Below are positions 46,966 through 55,631 of a DNA stretch of 64,000 bases, piece by piece. Below the pieces are notes generated by a model. The model searched no databases. It was not told where the DNA came from and saw only the letters and a program-made list of their open reading frames with translations. Within the stretch, counting starts at the first letter, position 1; every line of letters starts with the position of its first letter. The position numbers were made by a program, and so were the translations under genes. Source of the stretch: Streptomyces sp. NBC_00247 (GTDB lineage: Bacteria > Actinomycetota > Actinomycetes > Streptomycetales > Streptomycetaceae); NCBI RefSeq assembly GCF_036188265.1, contig NZ_CP108093.1, positions 744,001-808,000 on the forward strand. The letters run 5' to 3'.

Positions 46966-48252
46966 CTACGCGGGCGGTGTCGTTTCTTCCTGAATCACGG
47001 ACTGGGCCACGGCGAACGCGGCCCCGGCGGCGGGAATCCCGCAGTACACGGCGGTCTGGAGCAGCACTTCCTTGATCTCGGCGGGCGTGAGGCCGTTGCG
47101 CAGCGCCGCCCGCAGGTGTGCGGCGAGGCCCTCCAGCCGGCCGGACGCGATCAGCGCGGTGAGCGTGACGCAGCTGCGGGTACGACGGTCGAGACCCTCT
47201 CGGTTCCAGACCTCGCCCCACGCGTAGCGGGTGACGAGGTCCTCGAAGTCCTCGGTGAACGGGTCGGTGGCGGCGCCGGCCCGGTCCACGTGGGCGTCGC
47301 CGAGCACCTCCCTGCGGACCTTCGTACCGACCGCGTGGCGGTCCGTACGCTCCGAGTCGACCGCGCGCGGGGCCGGCGGCGCGATCTCCGCGACCGGCGC
47401 GTACGGAGCGGAGAGCGGCGGGACGGCGGCGGGAGGGACTGACGCGACGACCGGAACGGCGCCGAGGGTGTCCTGCCAGGTGGTCGAGAAGTGGGTGAAC
47501 AGCAGCTCCATCACCGCGGCCGGCTGCTCCACCGGCGCGAGGTGCGAGGCCCCCGGCACCAGGGCGAGGCGGGCGTCGGGGATGCCCGCGACCAGGGTGC
47601 GTGCCTCGGCGGGGCCGGTGACCCGGTCCTCGGCGCCGACCACGACGAGCGTGGGCACCCCGATGCGGTCCAGCTCACCGCGGATGTCGAAGGACGCGAG
47701 CGCCTCGCACGCGGCGATGTAGCACCCGGGGTCGGTGGTACGCACCATCTGCACGGCCCACTCGACGATGGCGGACTGCGCGGCGGCGAACCCGGGCGTG
47801 AACCAGCGCTCGGGAGAGCTGCGGGCGATGGGCTCCAGGCCGTTGGTACGGACGATCACCCCGCGCTGACGGAACTCGTCGGCGCTGCCGAATCTGGGCG
47901 AGGCCGCCACGAGCGCGAGCGAGGCCACCCGGTGGGGGTGACGCAGCGCGAGGTCGGCACCGACGGCGCCGCCGATGGAGCAGCCCGCGTAGCCGAAGCG
48001 CTGGATGCCGAGGGAGTCGAGGGTGGCGATCAGCCGGTCGCCGAGTTCGGCGACGGAGACCGCCGGACGGGCCGGTGCGCCGCCGTGGCCCGGCAGGTCG
48101 TACCGCAGCACCCGGTAGTGCTGGGAGAGGTCCGGTATCTGGCGGTCCCACATGTGCCATGTAGTACCCAGGGACGGCCCGATCACCAGGACCGGAGCGT
48201 CTTTTGGCCCGTCAAAGCGGTATTGGAGGGTGTTCGATGATGTCTCGCTCAC
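46966..48252 (-). CDS. pcaL: 3-oxoadipate enol-lactonase fused to 4-carboxymuconolactone decarboxylase
   Basis: A 428-residue PcaD-PcaC fusion of the protocatechuate branch of the beta-ketoadipate pathway. The N-terminal alpha/beta-hydrolase (~1-255) has the nucleophile elbow YAGCSIGGAVG and GASHLAPVEQP near the catalytic His; a Pro/Ala linker follows (~258-300); the C-terminal carboxymuconolactone decarboxylase domain (~305-425) contains YAWGEVWNREGLDRRTRSCV and AAVYCG-type LLQTAVYCGIPAAGAAF. No other pca gene is in the window. GTG at 48252 is the likely start; ATG at 48276 is possible. Confidence 0.88.
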   Translation of the reverse strand: MSETSSNTLQYRFDGPKDAPVLVIGPSLGTTWHMWDRQIPDLSQHYRVLRYDLPGHGGAPARPAVSVAELGDRLIATLDSLGIQRFGYAGCSIGGAVGADLALRHPHRVASLALVAASPRFGSADEFRQRGVIVRTNGLEPIARSSPERWFTPGFAAAQSAIVEWAVQMVRTTDPGCYIAACEALASFDIRGELDRIGVPTLVVVGAEDRVTGPAEARTLVAGIPDARLALVPGASHLAPVEQPAAVMELLFTHFSTTWQDTLGAVPVVASVPPAAVPPLSAPYAPVAEIAPPAPRAVDSERTDRHAVGTKVRREVLGDAHVDRAGAATDPFTEDFEDLVTRYAWGEVWNREGLDRRTRSCVTLTALIASGRLEGLAAHLRAALRNGLTPAEIKEVLLQTAVYCGIPAAGAAFAVAQSVIQEETTPPA

Positions 48253-48287
48253 CCGCCCGACCCTCTCATCTCTCACTATCTCTCACT

Positions 48288-48321
48288 GAACCGGGTCGGC
48301 CCTACCGGCTGCGCCCCTTCG
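48288..48321. repeat. 34-bp direct repeat, left copy (possible att-like boundary)
   Basis: GAACCGGGTCGGCCCTACCG and the following 14 bases match 51982-52015 with one mismatch. The copies bracket a 3.7-kb segment with an ABC transporter and mobile-element debris. The left copy includes the stop codon of the recombinase fragment. Confidence 0.75.
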
Positions 48322-48535
48322 TCTGCGGGGGCAGCCCCGCCGCCGGCCCGCCCGCCGGACGCCCGTGGAGCCCGTCCCATGTGACGGCGGCAGCGCGCAG
48401 GTCCTCCACGCCGGGCTTCACGTAGTACCTCTTGGTCGTACTCACGTTCTTGTGACCGGCCCACCGCGCGAGAATATGGTCAGGCACTCCGTTGTTGGCC
48501 AGGAAAGTCAGGCACGACGAGCGAGCGTCGTACCG
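48302..48535 (-). pseudogene. Tyrosine recombinase (integrase) C-terminal fragment
   Basis: It reads YDARSSCLTFLANNGVPDHI, LARWAGHKNVSTTKRYYVKP, GVEDLRAAAVTWDGLHG to a stop at 48302. The catalytic Arg (DARSS), the second His (GHKN) and the nucleophile Tyr (RYYVK) are recognisable, but everything before the Arg motif is missing; the FtsX-type gene stop lies immediately upstream. A remnant of an integrated element. Confidence 0.8.
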
Positions 48536-48545
48536 CCGGTCGGTG

Positions 48546-50795
48546 TCAGTCGCCGCGCGGTCGCCAAGCCTGGGCCAGGCGGGTGGAGACGGTGACTGCC
48601 CACATCCACATCAGGATGCTGATGACCAGGACGACTCCCGCCACTGACCAGAGCAGTTCGCGGGTGATGTAGGACTCGCCGTTGGCGTTGATGGGGGCGG
48701 CCAGGGCCGCCGCGACAGCGCTGCCGAACAGACCGGCGAGTGCGAGGGGGGCCAGGACGGCCCACGCGGCGCTCGTCCGGAAGACCCGCAGGCCACCGGT
48801 CAGGACGGACAGCGGTGCGAGCGCCCGTCCGTGGCGGAGGAACTCGGCCACGCCACTGAGTCCGGCCGTCACGGCGAGCACGGCGATACCGAATACGCCG
48901 AACAGGACGCTCCAACGGCCTTGGTCCCGGTTGGGCATGCCGGCGGTCAGCTCGCCTTCGCCCGGAGCGCCGACCCTCGCGCCGCGCGGGAACACCTCGT
49001 ACGACAACTTCTTGAGGGCGGGAACGGAGAGATCGGCCCCATCGGGGCGCAGAACCGCGAAGGTGGCATTCTCGCTGGAGGCGGCGGCGAGTCGGGCGAG
49101 CGTGTCGTGTGTGGTGCGGCGGATGTCGAGTGTGAGAGAGCCGTGGGGTGTCCAGCGGAGCAGTTCCCGCAGTCTCAGATCCTCTGGCACGCCGTCCGCC
49201 CGCGCGTCGTGCGGAGGGCAGGGGAGTCGCAGGGCGGTGAGGGCTGTGCAGTCGCCGTACAGGGTGATCGGCCCGTCGCGGCTGTCCGTCGGTGGAGTGA
49301 GCAGGACGGCCTCGGTGTCCGGGAGGCGTCGGAGGAAGGTGGTCATGTCGGCTGTGGTCACGGTGCCGTGGGTACCGACCGAAACAGCGCTGCGGCCGAT
49401 GCGGTTGAGGGTGTGTTGGGCGTCGGTGCTCTGCGATGCGAACAGGCCTTGCCAGGCGATGGCCTGCATCAGCACGATGAGCGCCACGGTGATGCCGGTG
49501 ACCAGACGGGCGGTGGCTCCGGGGTGTGTGCTGGTGCGGCGTCCCGCCACTAGGGTTCCGGCGAGGCCGTGTGCCTGTCCCTGTCGGGTGAGGACTCGTC
49601 CGGTGGCCATTGTGACGGTCGCTACCGCGGCGGGGAGGGTGAGCATGGTGCCCGCGGTACCTGCCCAGCCGAGGAGCATGTGCCAGGCGGAGCCTGTTCC
49701 GGCGAAGTCCGGTCCGCGTATCGCGACGAGCGTCATGACCGGGCACAGGGCGGCCAGACGAGACATCCAGGTGTTTTTGGCCGTGCTGCGGGGCCGTGTC
49801 CCTCCCGCACCCCGGCGCGGAGCGAGGTCCGCGATGACCACCGCCGCGAGGACGACGAGGAGCGCCACCACGGGCACCAGTGCGATTCCCCAGCCGTGCT
49901 CGCGAAGATACGCGGAGGAGAGCGCATAGCCGGTGTGGGGAATCCGGAGGTCGCGCAGCAGCGCGGTGGCCACGACTGCCGCTCCGAGGGCGGCGCCGAT
50001 CAGGGCCGGGAGTTGGGCCTCGCCGACCGCGACGAGGGCACGGTCGCGTCGCTTACCGCCCAGAGCGGCGACGAGCGCGGTCCTGCGGTCGCGGGCGTGG
50101 GCACCGATCCGTACCCCTACCACCAGCAGGGCGAGCCCGGGCAGAACGACCATGCCGGCCACGACGGCCTCGAACATCCACTCCGGCTTGTTGTCGTACC
50201 GGCCCGAGCCGGGTTCGAGGCCGGTGGCGACCTGTCCGGCAGTCGGCCCGAACCCGCTGACCAGTGCGCTCGGCGGCTGCGCTCCCAGGCCGTCGCGCGG
50301 GCGGACGTACGCGAGCCACTCGGACGGCTCGTCCACCCCCAGCGGCCCGATGGTGCCGGCCAGTTCGCCGTACCGGAGGTCGATGTCCTCGTCCGCGCCG
50401 GCTTCCCGGAGGGCGGGGGACAGTACCGCCTGCCCGGGAGCCGGCCAGTGGTCCACGCCGGGCGGAAGCGGCGCGTTCCCCCGGTGAGGGGCGAGGTACA
50501 CCACGCTGAAACGCCGCTCCCCGTCGAGCGTGTCCGATCCCACGAACCACGCGGTGGAACCCTCCGCCTGCTGCGACGCACGCTCCACCACCGGGGTCCG
50601 GGCCACCCGCCGTTCCTCCTGGCCCGTGTACACGGCGTGCACCGCGACCAGCGTGCCCAGACCGAGGACGAGAACGACCGTCGCGAGAAGCAGCGCGACG
50701 AACCGCGCTCCGCCCGCCTCCGAGCGCCGGCCCGCGACCCGGCCGACTGCCAGGAGCCTTCGCGCGAGCCCGCGCGAGTCGCCTGTGCCCTTCAC
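48546..50795 (-). CDS. FtsX-like ABC transporter permease (MacB/YclI-type)
   Basis: A 749-residue membrane protein: one N-terminal helix (ARFVALLLATVVLVLGLGTL), a large extracytoplasmic region (~65-210), then helix groups around 215-340, 380-460 and 640-745 with the FtsX-type core at each (MVVLPGLALLVVGVRIGAHA; VLAPLALAGLFGSAVAAALA). Such permeases export peptides or antibiotics or act as sensors of cell-envelope drugs. ATG at 50795 overlaps the ATPase stop by four bases. Confidence 0.88.
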   Translation of the reverse strand: MKGTGDSRGLARRLLAVGRVAGRRSEAGGARFVALLLATVVLVLGLGTLVAVHAVYTGQEERRVARTPVVERASQQAEGSTAWFVGSDTLDGERRFSVVYLAPHRGNAPLPPGVDHWPAPGQAVLSPALREAGADEDIDLRYGELAGTIGPLGVDEPSEWLAYVRPRDGLGAQPPSALVSGFGPTAGQVATGLEPGSGRYDNKPEWMFEAVVAGMVVLPGLALLVVGVRIGAHARDRRTALVAALGGKRRDRALVAVGEAQLPALIGAALGAAVVATALLRDLRIPHTGYALSSAYLREHGWGIALVPVVALLVVLAAVVIADLAPRRGAGGTRPRSTAKNTWMSRLAALCPVMTLVAIRGPDFAGTGSAWHMLLGWAGTAGTMLTLPAAVATVTMATGRVLTRQGQAHGLAGTLVAGRRTSTHPGATARLVTGITVALIVLMQAIAWQGLFASQSTDAQHTLNRIGRSAVSVGTHGTVTTADMTTFLRRLPDTEAVLLTPPTDSRDGPITLYGDCTALTALRLPCPPHDARADGVPEDLRLRELLRWTPHGSLTLDIRRTTHDTLARLAAASSENATFAVLRPDGADLSVPALKKLSYEVFPRGARVGAPGEGELTAGMPNRDQGRWSVLFGVFGIAVLAVTAGLSGVAEFLRHGRALAPLSVLTGGLRVFRTSAAWAVLAPLALAGLFGSAVAAALAAPINANGESYITRELLWSVAGVVLVISILMWMWAVTVSTRLAQAWRPRGD

Positions 50796-51496
50796 TCGGC
50801 CGCTCCCTCGATGACCGTTTCCAGTGTTCCGGCGGAGAGCCGGAGCACACGATCGGCGCGCTCGGCGATGCCCGGATCGTGGGTCACGACGAGGAGCCCG
50901 CAGGAATGACGCCGGGGCAGGGCGAACAGCAGCTCCGCGGTCCGGTCGCGGGTCTCGGCGTCCAGCGCACCGGTCGGTTCGTCGGCCAGTACGAGGGCCG
51001 GTTCGTTGATCAGTGCCCGGGCCACCGCCGTACGCTGCCGCTCGCCGCCGGACAGCTCCTCACTGGTCGTAGCACTTGGCACTCCGAGGTCGTCCAGCAG
51101 ACGCTGCGCCCGGTCGCGTGCGTCGCCGCGGCTGTCGCGGGAGAGCAGGGAGGCGAGTACGACGTTGTCCACGGGGCTCAGTTCCGGGAGGAGTTCGCCG
51201 AACTGGAAGACCATGCCGATCGCCCGGGCCCGCAGCGTGGCGAGCCGCGATCGCCGCAGCCCCACGATCTCCGTGCCGGCCACCTTCACCGAACCCGCGT
51301 CCGGACTGATCAGTCCCAGCACGCACGACAGCAGTGTGCTCTTCCCTGATCCGCTGGGTCCGGTCACGGCCACGGACCCTCCGGCACGCAGCGAGAGGGC
51401 GAGGTCCGTGAAGAGCGTTCGCTCGCCCGCCTTGTGTCGCAACCCTGTGATCTCCAGAACGGGTTGCCCGTCCCCCGACTCATGCACCGTACCCAC
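50792..51496 (-). CDS. ABC transporter ATPase, LolD/MacB type
   Basis: A 234-residue ATPase: Walker [22 protein letters not shown]-loop GMVFQFGELLPELSPVDNVV, signature ELSGGERQRTAVARALINEP, Walker B LVLADEPTGALD, switch His VVTHDPGIAE. It drives the FtsX-like permease with which it is translationally coupled. GTG at 51496 is the likely start. Confidence 0.92.
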   Translation of the reverse strand: MGTVHESGDGQPVLEITGLRHKAGERTLFTDLALSLRAGGSVAVTGPSGSGKSTLLSCVLGLISPDAGSVKVAGTEIVGLRRSRLATLRARAIGMVFQFGELLPELSPVDNVVLASLLSRDSRGDARDRAQRLLDDLGVPSATTSEELSGGERQRTAVARALINEPALVLADEPTGALDAETRDRTAELLFALPRRHSCGLLVVTHDPGIAERADRVLRLSAGTLETVIEGAAE

Positions 51497-51586
51497 CCAT
51501 TCTGTCCTCGCTGTGCTGTCGTGCGTGCCTGGAACGCGACCGCGCGGTGGGGCGGTCCGGACCGCCCCACCGCGATGGAATGCTGA

Positions 51587-51835
51587 CTACCGTCCGCCTC
51601 CGGGGCGGTCATCCCGGCCGCGCCAGTCCGGCTGCACAGCGAGGTTGACACACGCGGTGACCTTGGGGAAGTAGTTGGTGGTGTCGTTGCCGCTCACCAC
51701 GGTGGTCCCGTTGCCGCTGTGGTTTTCGAGCCGTAGCCCCGTGTTGTACGGCCCCACGACGACCCGGCTGCCAATGAGGAATTGCGAATGATCGCTGAGT
51801 AGGGAATCGACAGCGAGGTCGTCCGTGGCAGGCAC
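51587..51835 (-). CDS. Small hypothetical protein, probably 5'-truncated
   Basis: The frame reads LLSDHSQFLIGSRVVVGPYN, TGLRLENHSGNGTTVVSGND, TTNYFPKVTACVNLAVQPDW and ends with a Gly/Arg/Asp-rich tail. It is rich in Asn/Gly/Thr/Val with a single Cys, like a secreted beta-rich or peptide-precursor-type product, and lies 90 bases upstream of the exporter genes. Its 5' end runs into the IS110 stub, so the GTG at 51835 may not be the native start. Family not recognised. Confidence 0.4.
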   Translation of the reverse strand: MPATDDLAVDSLLSDHSQFLIGSRVVVGPYNTGLRLENHSGNGTTVVSGNDTTNYFPKVTACVNLAVQPDWRGRDDRPGGGR

Positions 51836-51861
51836 CCGCTTCACACCGCACGGAGGCACCC

Positions 51862-51960
51862 ATGACTCTGATCTGGGCCGGCATCGACGCAGGCAAGACC
51901 CACCACCACTGCGTCGCGATCGACGAGAGCGGCCGCCGGCTGCTGTCCCGACGGGCTTGA
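51862..51960 (+). mobile_element. IS110-family transposase N-terminal stub
   Basis: A 32-codon frame MTLIWAGIDAGKTHHHCVAI, DESGRRLLSRRA then stop. GIDAGKTHHH with the first Asp of the DEDD site is diagnostic of IS110 (Piv/MooV-like) transposases. ATG follows GGAGGCACCC. The rest of the transposase is gone; 22 bases later comes the right 34-bp repeat. The non-coding left end upstream (~51775-51861) is where intact IS110 elements encode their guide RNA. Confidence 0.8.
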
Positions 51961-51981
51961 CGGACCGCATGAGGAATCACA

Positions 51982-52076
51982 GAACCGGGTCGGCCCTACC
52001 GGCCGCGCCCCTTCGCCCGGGTCGGGCGCTCCCATGTTGGCCGGGAACTGCGGAACAGCCCTGAGCGAGCGTCGTA
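51982..52076. repeat. 34-bp direct repeat, right copy, with degenerate recombinase remnant
   Basis: 51982-52015 matches the left repeat with one mismatch. Beyond a 4-base junction, 52020-52076 aligns (minus strand) with the start of the left recombinase fragment: TACGACGCTCGCTC, then a diverged copy of the LANNGVPD-coding stretch. About 175 bases present in the left fragment are missing here. Confidence 0.65.
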
Positions 52077-52306
52077 CAGCCGGACACGTCGAGTTCGAGG
52101 GTTCCCATGACCTCGTACGCGCGCCGACGCACCTGCCTGCTCGTGAACTCTTCTCCGCTTTGTGCACCGCGCCATATCGACCAGAAACTCATGGACAGCG
52201 GCGCGTCCCGCCCGCCGGCCTGCACCCAGAACGTCCAGAGCAGGTGTGGACGCCACGCCTGCCGTCGGAGCACCGGGCAACGTGTTCCAGGAGTAGCGTG
52301 CCGACC

Positions 52307-53068
52307 ATGGACTTTCGTACCACTGTTGAACGCGCTCGCCGTCTCAAGCAGTTGCATGCCGAACACAGGCCGCTCGTACTGCCGACCGTGTGGGATGTCT
52401 GGTCGGCGCGGACGGCGGCCGACGCCGGATTCCCCGCGCTGACCATCGGCAGTCATCCGCTCGCCAACTCCCGGGGAGCCGACGACCAGGAAGGGCAGAC
52501 CTTCGAAGAGGTTCTCGCCGCCGTCCGACCGATCATCGCAGCGGTCGACATCCCCGTCTCCGTCGACCTGGAGGCCGGATACGGGCAGGAGCCCGCGGAC
52601 CTCATCGCCGGACTCACCGAGGCCGGCGGCGTCGGTCTCAACCTCGAGGACACCGTCCATTCCGACGGCGGCCGCGTGCGCAGCACTCAGGAGCACGCGC
52701 GCTACATCGCCGGCCTGCGCGCGGCGGCCGACGACGCCGGCGTCCCGGTCTGGATCAACGGGCGCACCGACCTCTTCCTGCACGCGGAGAAGCCGGCCGA
52801 TGTCCTCGACGAGGCGATCGAGCGCCTGCGGGCCATGGAGCAGTCCGGCGCCGACAGCGTCTACCCGGTACGTATCCAGGACGACGACGATCTGCTCACG
52901 GCCGTGACCGGCGCCGTAGCCGTCCCGGTGAACTCCACCGCTCATCCCGTCAAGCACGACCTCGAGCGCTTCCGGCGCCTCGGTGTCGGCCGGATCACCT
53001 ACGGCCCGCTGCTGCAACTCGCGATGACCGACGCGATGAAGAGCGCGCTCGGGCCGTGGGCTCCCTGA
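52307..53068 (+). CDS. Isocitrate lyase/PEP mutase superfamily protein
   Basis: A 253-residue TIM-barrel: FRTTVERARRLKQLHAEHRP, TVWDVWSARTAADAGFPALT, VDIPVSVDLEAGYGQEPADL, GGVGLNLEDTVHSDGGRVRS, VPWVINGRTD-type VPVWINGRTDLFLHAEKPAD. The D-x-E (DLEAGYG) and NLED metal-site residues are intact, so it is likely an active C-C or C-P lyase/mutase of unknown substrate. ATG at 52307 follows AGGAGTAG; GTG at 52298 is possible. Confidence 0.9.
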   Translation: MDFRTTVERARRLKQLHAEHRPLVLPTVWDVWSARTAADAGFPALTIGSHPLANSRGADDQEGQTFEEVLAAVRPIIAAVDIPVSVDLEAGYGQEPADLIAGLTEAGGVGLNLEDTVHSDGGRVRSTQEHARYIAGLRAAADDAGVPVWINGRTDLFLHAEKPADVLDEAIERLRAMEQSGADSVYPVRIQDDDDLLTAVTGAVAVPVNSTAHPVKHDLERFRRLGVGRITYGPLLQLAMTDAMKSALGPWAP

Positions 53069-53180
53069 CGAGTTGCGTGCGGCAGGGCCCCGGGAAGGGG
53101 AGGTGCCCCGCCGCACGGTCACGCCTGTCCATTCCCAATGGGTCGCGCGGGGCATAGCTCATGAACAGAGGCATACGTAA

Positions 53181-53828
53181 GTGGCAACATCGACCGATCG
53201 ATTCCGAGAACTTCGGCGTCTCCTGTCCTCCTACGAATCGACGGGTCTCGCCTTCGACGATACCGAGAGCCGCCCCGGGGACGCACTCTCCGCCTACCTC
53301 AGTCAAACGGCGTCAGACCCAGGACGCGCGGCCGAGGCGGTAGCCGAAATCGAGGATCTCCTCACGGTCGGCCTGTTCGACGAAGAAATGGCGGAAGACG
53401 TCGATCTCCTTCCCAGGATCAATCCACCCGACGGAGAGACGGTGGAAGGGTGCCTCGCCGTCATCGGCGGCCACCTCCGAAGGAGCCTGACAGGTCCGGC
53501 AACATCCGCCCGCACCCCGCCTCGAACCGCGCAGGGGTGGGCAGAGCGCTTCCCCGAACTGGCACAGATGCTGGGAGCGTACTTCCACCAGGACTTCCCG
53601 CTGGATTACTCCTCACACAGAGAAGCCCTTGACGACTACATCTCGGATACACCCGAGAGTGACCTTCAACAAGTGGCGGAGGAAATCCGCGAGTTCCTCA
53701 CCCTCAACGAATCGGATCAATCTCTCAGAAAATGGACGAGCGCACTGGGACGTGCAGTCGCCCCGCCTACGGGGGTTCAGCTGCGCCCATGGTTGGCGGA
53801 CGTCCGGGCAATCATCCTCAACCAGTAG
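53181..53828 (+). CDS. CdiI-like contact-dependent inhibition immunity protein (orphan)
   Basis: A 215-residue soluble protein with two similar halves. The C-terminal half has the CdiI-type signature FPELAQMLGAYFHQDFPLDY, followed by EALDDYISDTPESDLQQVAE and EIREFLTLNESDQSL. The N-terminal half (STGLAFDDTESRPGDALSAY, EIEDLLTVGLFDEEMAEDVD) resembles a diverged immunity domain. Such proteins bind and neutralise a cognate CDI/polymorphic toxin. No toxin gene is adjacent. GTG at 53181 is the start in this frame; codon bias is less extreme than in neighbouring core genes. Confidence 0.7.
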   Translation: MATSTDRFRELRRLLSSYESTGLAFDDTESRPGDALSAYLSQTASDPGRAAEAVAEIEDLLTVGLFDEEMAEDVDLLPRINPPDGETVEGCLAVIGGHLRRSLTGPATSARTPPRTAQGWAERFPELAQMLGAYFHQDFPLDYSSHREALDDYISDTPESDLQQVAEEIREFLTLNESDQSLRKWTSALGRAVAPPTGVQLRPWLADVRAIILNQ

Positions 53829-53851
53829 TGAGCCCTGAGCCCTTTCCAACC

Positions 53852-54040
53852 TCAGATTGAGGTGAGGTGAAGGGCGAGGGCGGCCTTCACTATGTCGGCG
53901 ATGCGGTTGGTGCCGCACCGGAGCTTGCGGAGGAGTCGTCAGCAGCCCTTGGCCCTGGCCTGCTCGCCGAGGCAGCGGATCCGGGCGTGGCTGCTGTGGT
54001 GACGGCGCGCTTCCTTCGCTTGGGACGGCGGCCCCAAAAC
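53852..54040 (-). pseudogene. IS5-like transposase C-terminal remnant
   Basis: Minus-strand translation gives SHARIRCLGEQARAKGC, a stop, then RLLRKLRCGTNRIADIVKAA and LALHLTSI before a final TGA. HARIRCLGEQA and RLLRKLRC are typical of the C-terminus of streptomycete IS5-type DDE transposases; the internal TGA replaces a Trp codon position. The N-terminal bulk is absent. Confidence 0.65.
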
Positions 54041-54060
54041 GGGGCCCGAACAGTCCCCAT

Positions 54061-54617
54061 TTGACCCATTGGTGCGCCTTGTCCGCCCATCATGTGAGTC
54101 CGTCCCCGGCGAGGTTCTCGATGCCGACTCCGGACGAAAGGCTCCGGTGGGCAGGCGTCCAGTGCCACCGCCGCCCGAGCCGGTGCCGGTCGGTCCCGAC
54201 ACGGAGACGACGAGGCCTCGGATCGAGGAGCACCAGGGCGAGGTCTTCCGCACGAAGACCGGCAAGCCCTTCACCCACCGGCCAACCGCCAGACCCTGGT
54301 CACCGTCGGGAGCCGGCGCAACGTGCAGTGCACGAGACCAGGTCAGCGCTGGAGGCATCGCCGGTCGTGGGGCCGTCGGAGATTCCACGATGCCCCCAAC
54401 GTTCCGGGCGGTACGTCTACGGAATCGTGTCCGACGAGCGAATCCGGCAAGGAGGTGGGTAACAACCTTGTGGCTACGGCTCGGTGGTGGCTGATGCGAT
54501 GTTCGCCGAACCTGCCGAACCCTCGGACAGGACCGCTACGGTTACGGGTGAGGTTCCACTACCGCGACTTCCTCGTCGACCGAGTACCGAGGAAGACCCC
54601 AGCACCGACGAGGACGC
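54061..54617. other. Interval without a supported gene
   Basis: Both strands hold only short, domain-free frames. One plus-strand stretch, RIEEHQGEVFRTKTGKPFTH near 54220-54280, looks protein-like but has no start or family. Probably decayed mobile DNA between the transposase remnant and the next gene. Confidence 0.4.
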
Positions 54618-55418
54618 ATGGCCGGCGACGAGGATTACGACGAGGTCAACGCAGTTGTTCGCATCCCCAAGGGCGAGCGCCTCGCCGACTCACGGACGAA
54701 CGAAGGCTGGAGTCGTGGGTTCACTCCCAAGACGAGTGACAAGGGGCCGCAGCACGTCGAGATCCGCCTGAAGGCCGAAGACGAGTCAGGTTTCGCGGAC
54801 AGGCCCGAGATCGTCTACGTCACCGAGTACGTGGAGGATCAGCGTCCTCAGCTCACCCCCGGCCAACAGCTCCAGGCCGAAATCGCGCGCCAGATCATCG
54901 AGAGTCTCGTAGAAGTCGCAAAGCCCCTCGTAGCCCGCTGGTGGCACACCCAGGCCGAGCCCTTCCTCGTCGCCAAGCGCGAAGCCGTGGTGCTGAAGCA
55001 CCAGGCCCGAAGAGCTCGGAAGAAGGCCTTGCGCGCCGGGGTCACGACGGCACCTCCTGTTGCCGTCCCGGAGATCGCGACGGACGCGCCTTCCCAAGGG
55101 GTGGCCGGCGCGCCCAGCAACCCGCAGGTCACTGTGACGAGCGAGCAATTCCAGCAGATGTTCACGACGTGGCTCGCCCGTGAGGACGCCCAACAGGCGC
55201 TCTGGAGCCTCATCGTGAATGCCGAGGTCGAGGATGGCGGTGCTGCCACCCTGGCATGGCAGCAGAAACTCAAAGAGCTTTCGCCTGAGCAGCGAACCGA
55301 GCGGATCACGGAGTTCTTCGCTGCCAATCCTTCGATCCTGGAGGACCTCGCTCGTCAACTCATGGGCGGCATGGCCCTCGGGCTCGGCGAGACGACTCAC
55401 AGGCGCGACCGGGCTTAG
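54618..55418 (+). CDS. Hypothetical protein with Ala/Gln-rich helical region
   Basis: A 266-residue soluble protein, family not recognised. An N-terminal charged region (EDYDEVNAVVRIPKGERLAD, DKGPQHVEIRLKAEDESGFA) leads into a long amphipathic helical stretch (~80-140: QQLQAEIARQIIESLVEVAK, RWWHTQAEPFLVAKREAVVL) and a C-terminal helical part (EDAQQALWSLIVNAEVEDGG, LAWQQKLKELSPEQRTERIT). No signal or membrane helix. ATG at 54618 follows GACGAGGAC. It lies just before the cas2 remnant. Confidence 0.65.
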   Translation: MAGDEDYDEVNAVVRIPKGERLADSRTNEGWSRGFTPKTSDKGPQHVEIRLKAEDESGFADRPEIVYVTEYVEDQRPQLTPGQQLQAEIARQIIESLVEVAKPLVARWWHTQAEPFLVAKREAVVLKHQARRARKKALRAGVTTAPPVAVPEIATDAPSQGVAGAPSNPQVTVTSEQFQQMFTTWLAREDAQQALWSLIVNAEVEDGGAATLAWQQKLKELSPEQRTERITEFFAANPSILEDLARQLMGGMALGLGETTHRRDRA

Positions 55419-55469
55419 GGAGGTGCCGTTTCAGGATGCCGCCTTCGCCGCCAGCACCCACGACGGCAT

Positions 55470-55613
55470 GCCGCCCTCGCCCACCCTGCCGACAACGAAC
55501 AGGGCTTCCCACTCAGAACAGCAGGCATCCGCCGCCGCGAACCCTTCGACTTCGACGGACTCACGCTCATCACCTTCTCCAGAGAGAGTCAAGAAATGGC
55601 AAACCCCCTCTAA
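55470..55613 (+). pseudogene. cas2: 3' end of a type I-E cas2 gene
   Basis: The frame ending TAA at 55611-55613 reads AHPADNEQGFPLRTAGIRRR, EPFDFDGLTLITFSRESQEM, ANPL. NEQG(F)xxRT and DFDGLTLI are characteristic of the Cas2e C-terminus. Nothing upstream encodes the Cas2 N-terminus: an unrelated gene ends at 55418 in the same frame. So only the last ~45 codons survive, directly beside the array. Confidence 0.7.
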
Positions 55614-55631
55614 CGTTGCAGGTCAAAAAGG

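Noticed and set aside
48288..48321. tRNA-gene 3' end as the attachment site
   Set aside because: No T-arm or cloverleaf could be found around either copy of the repeat.
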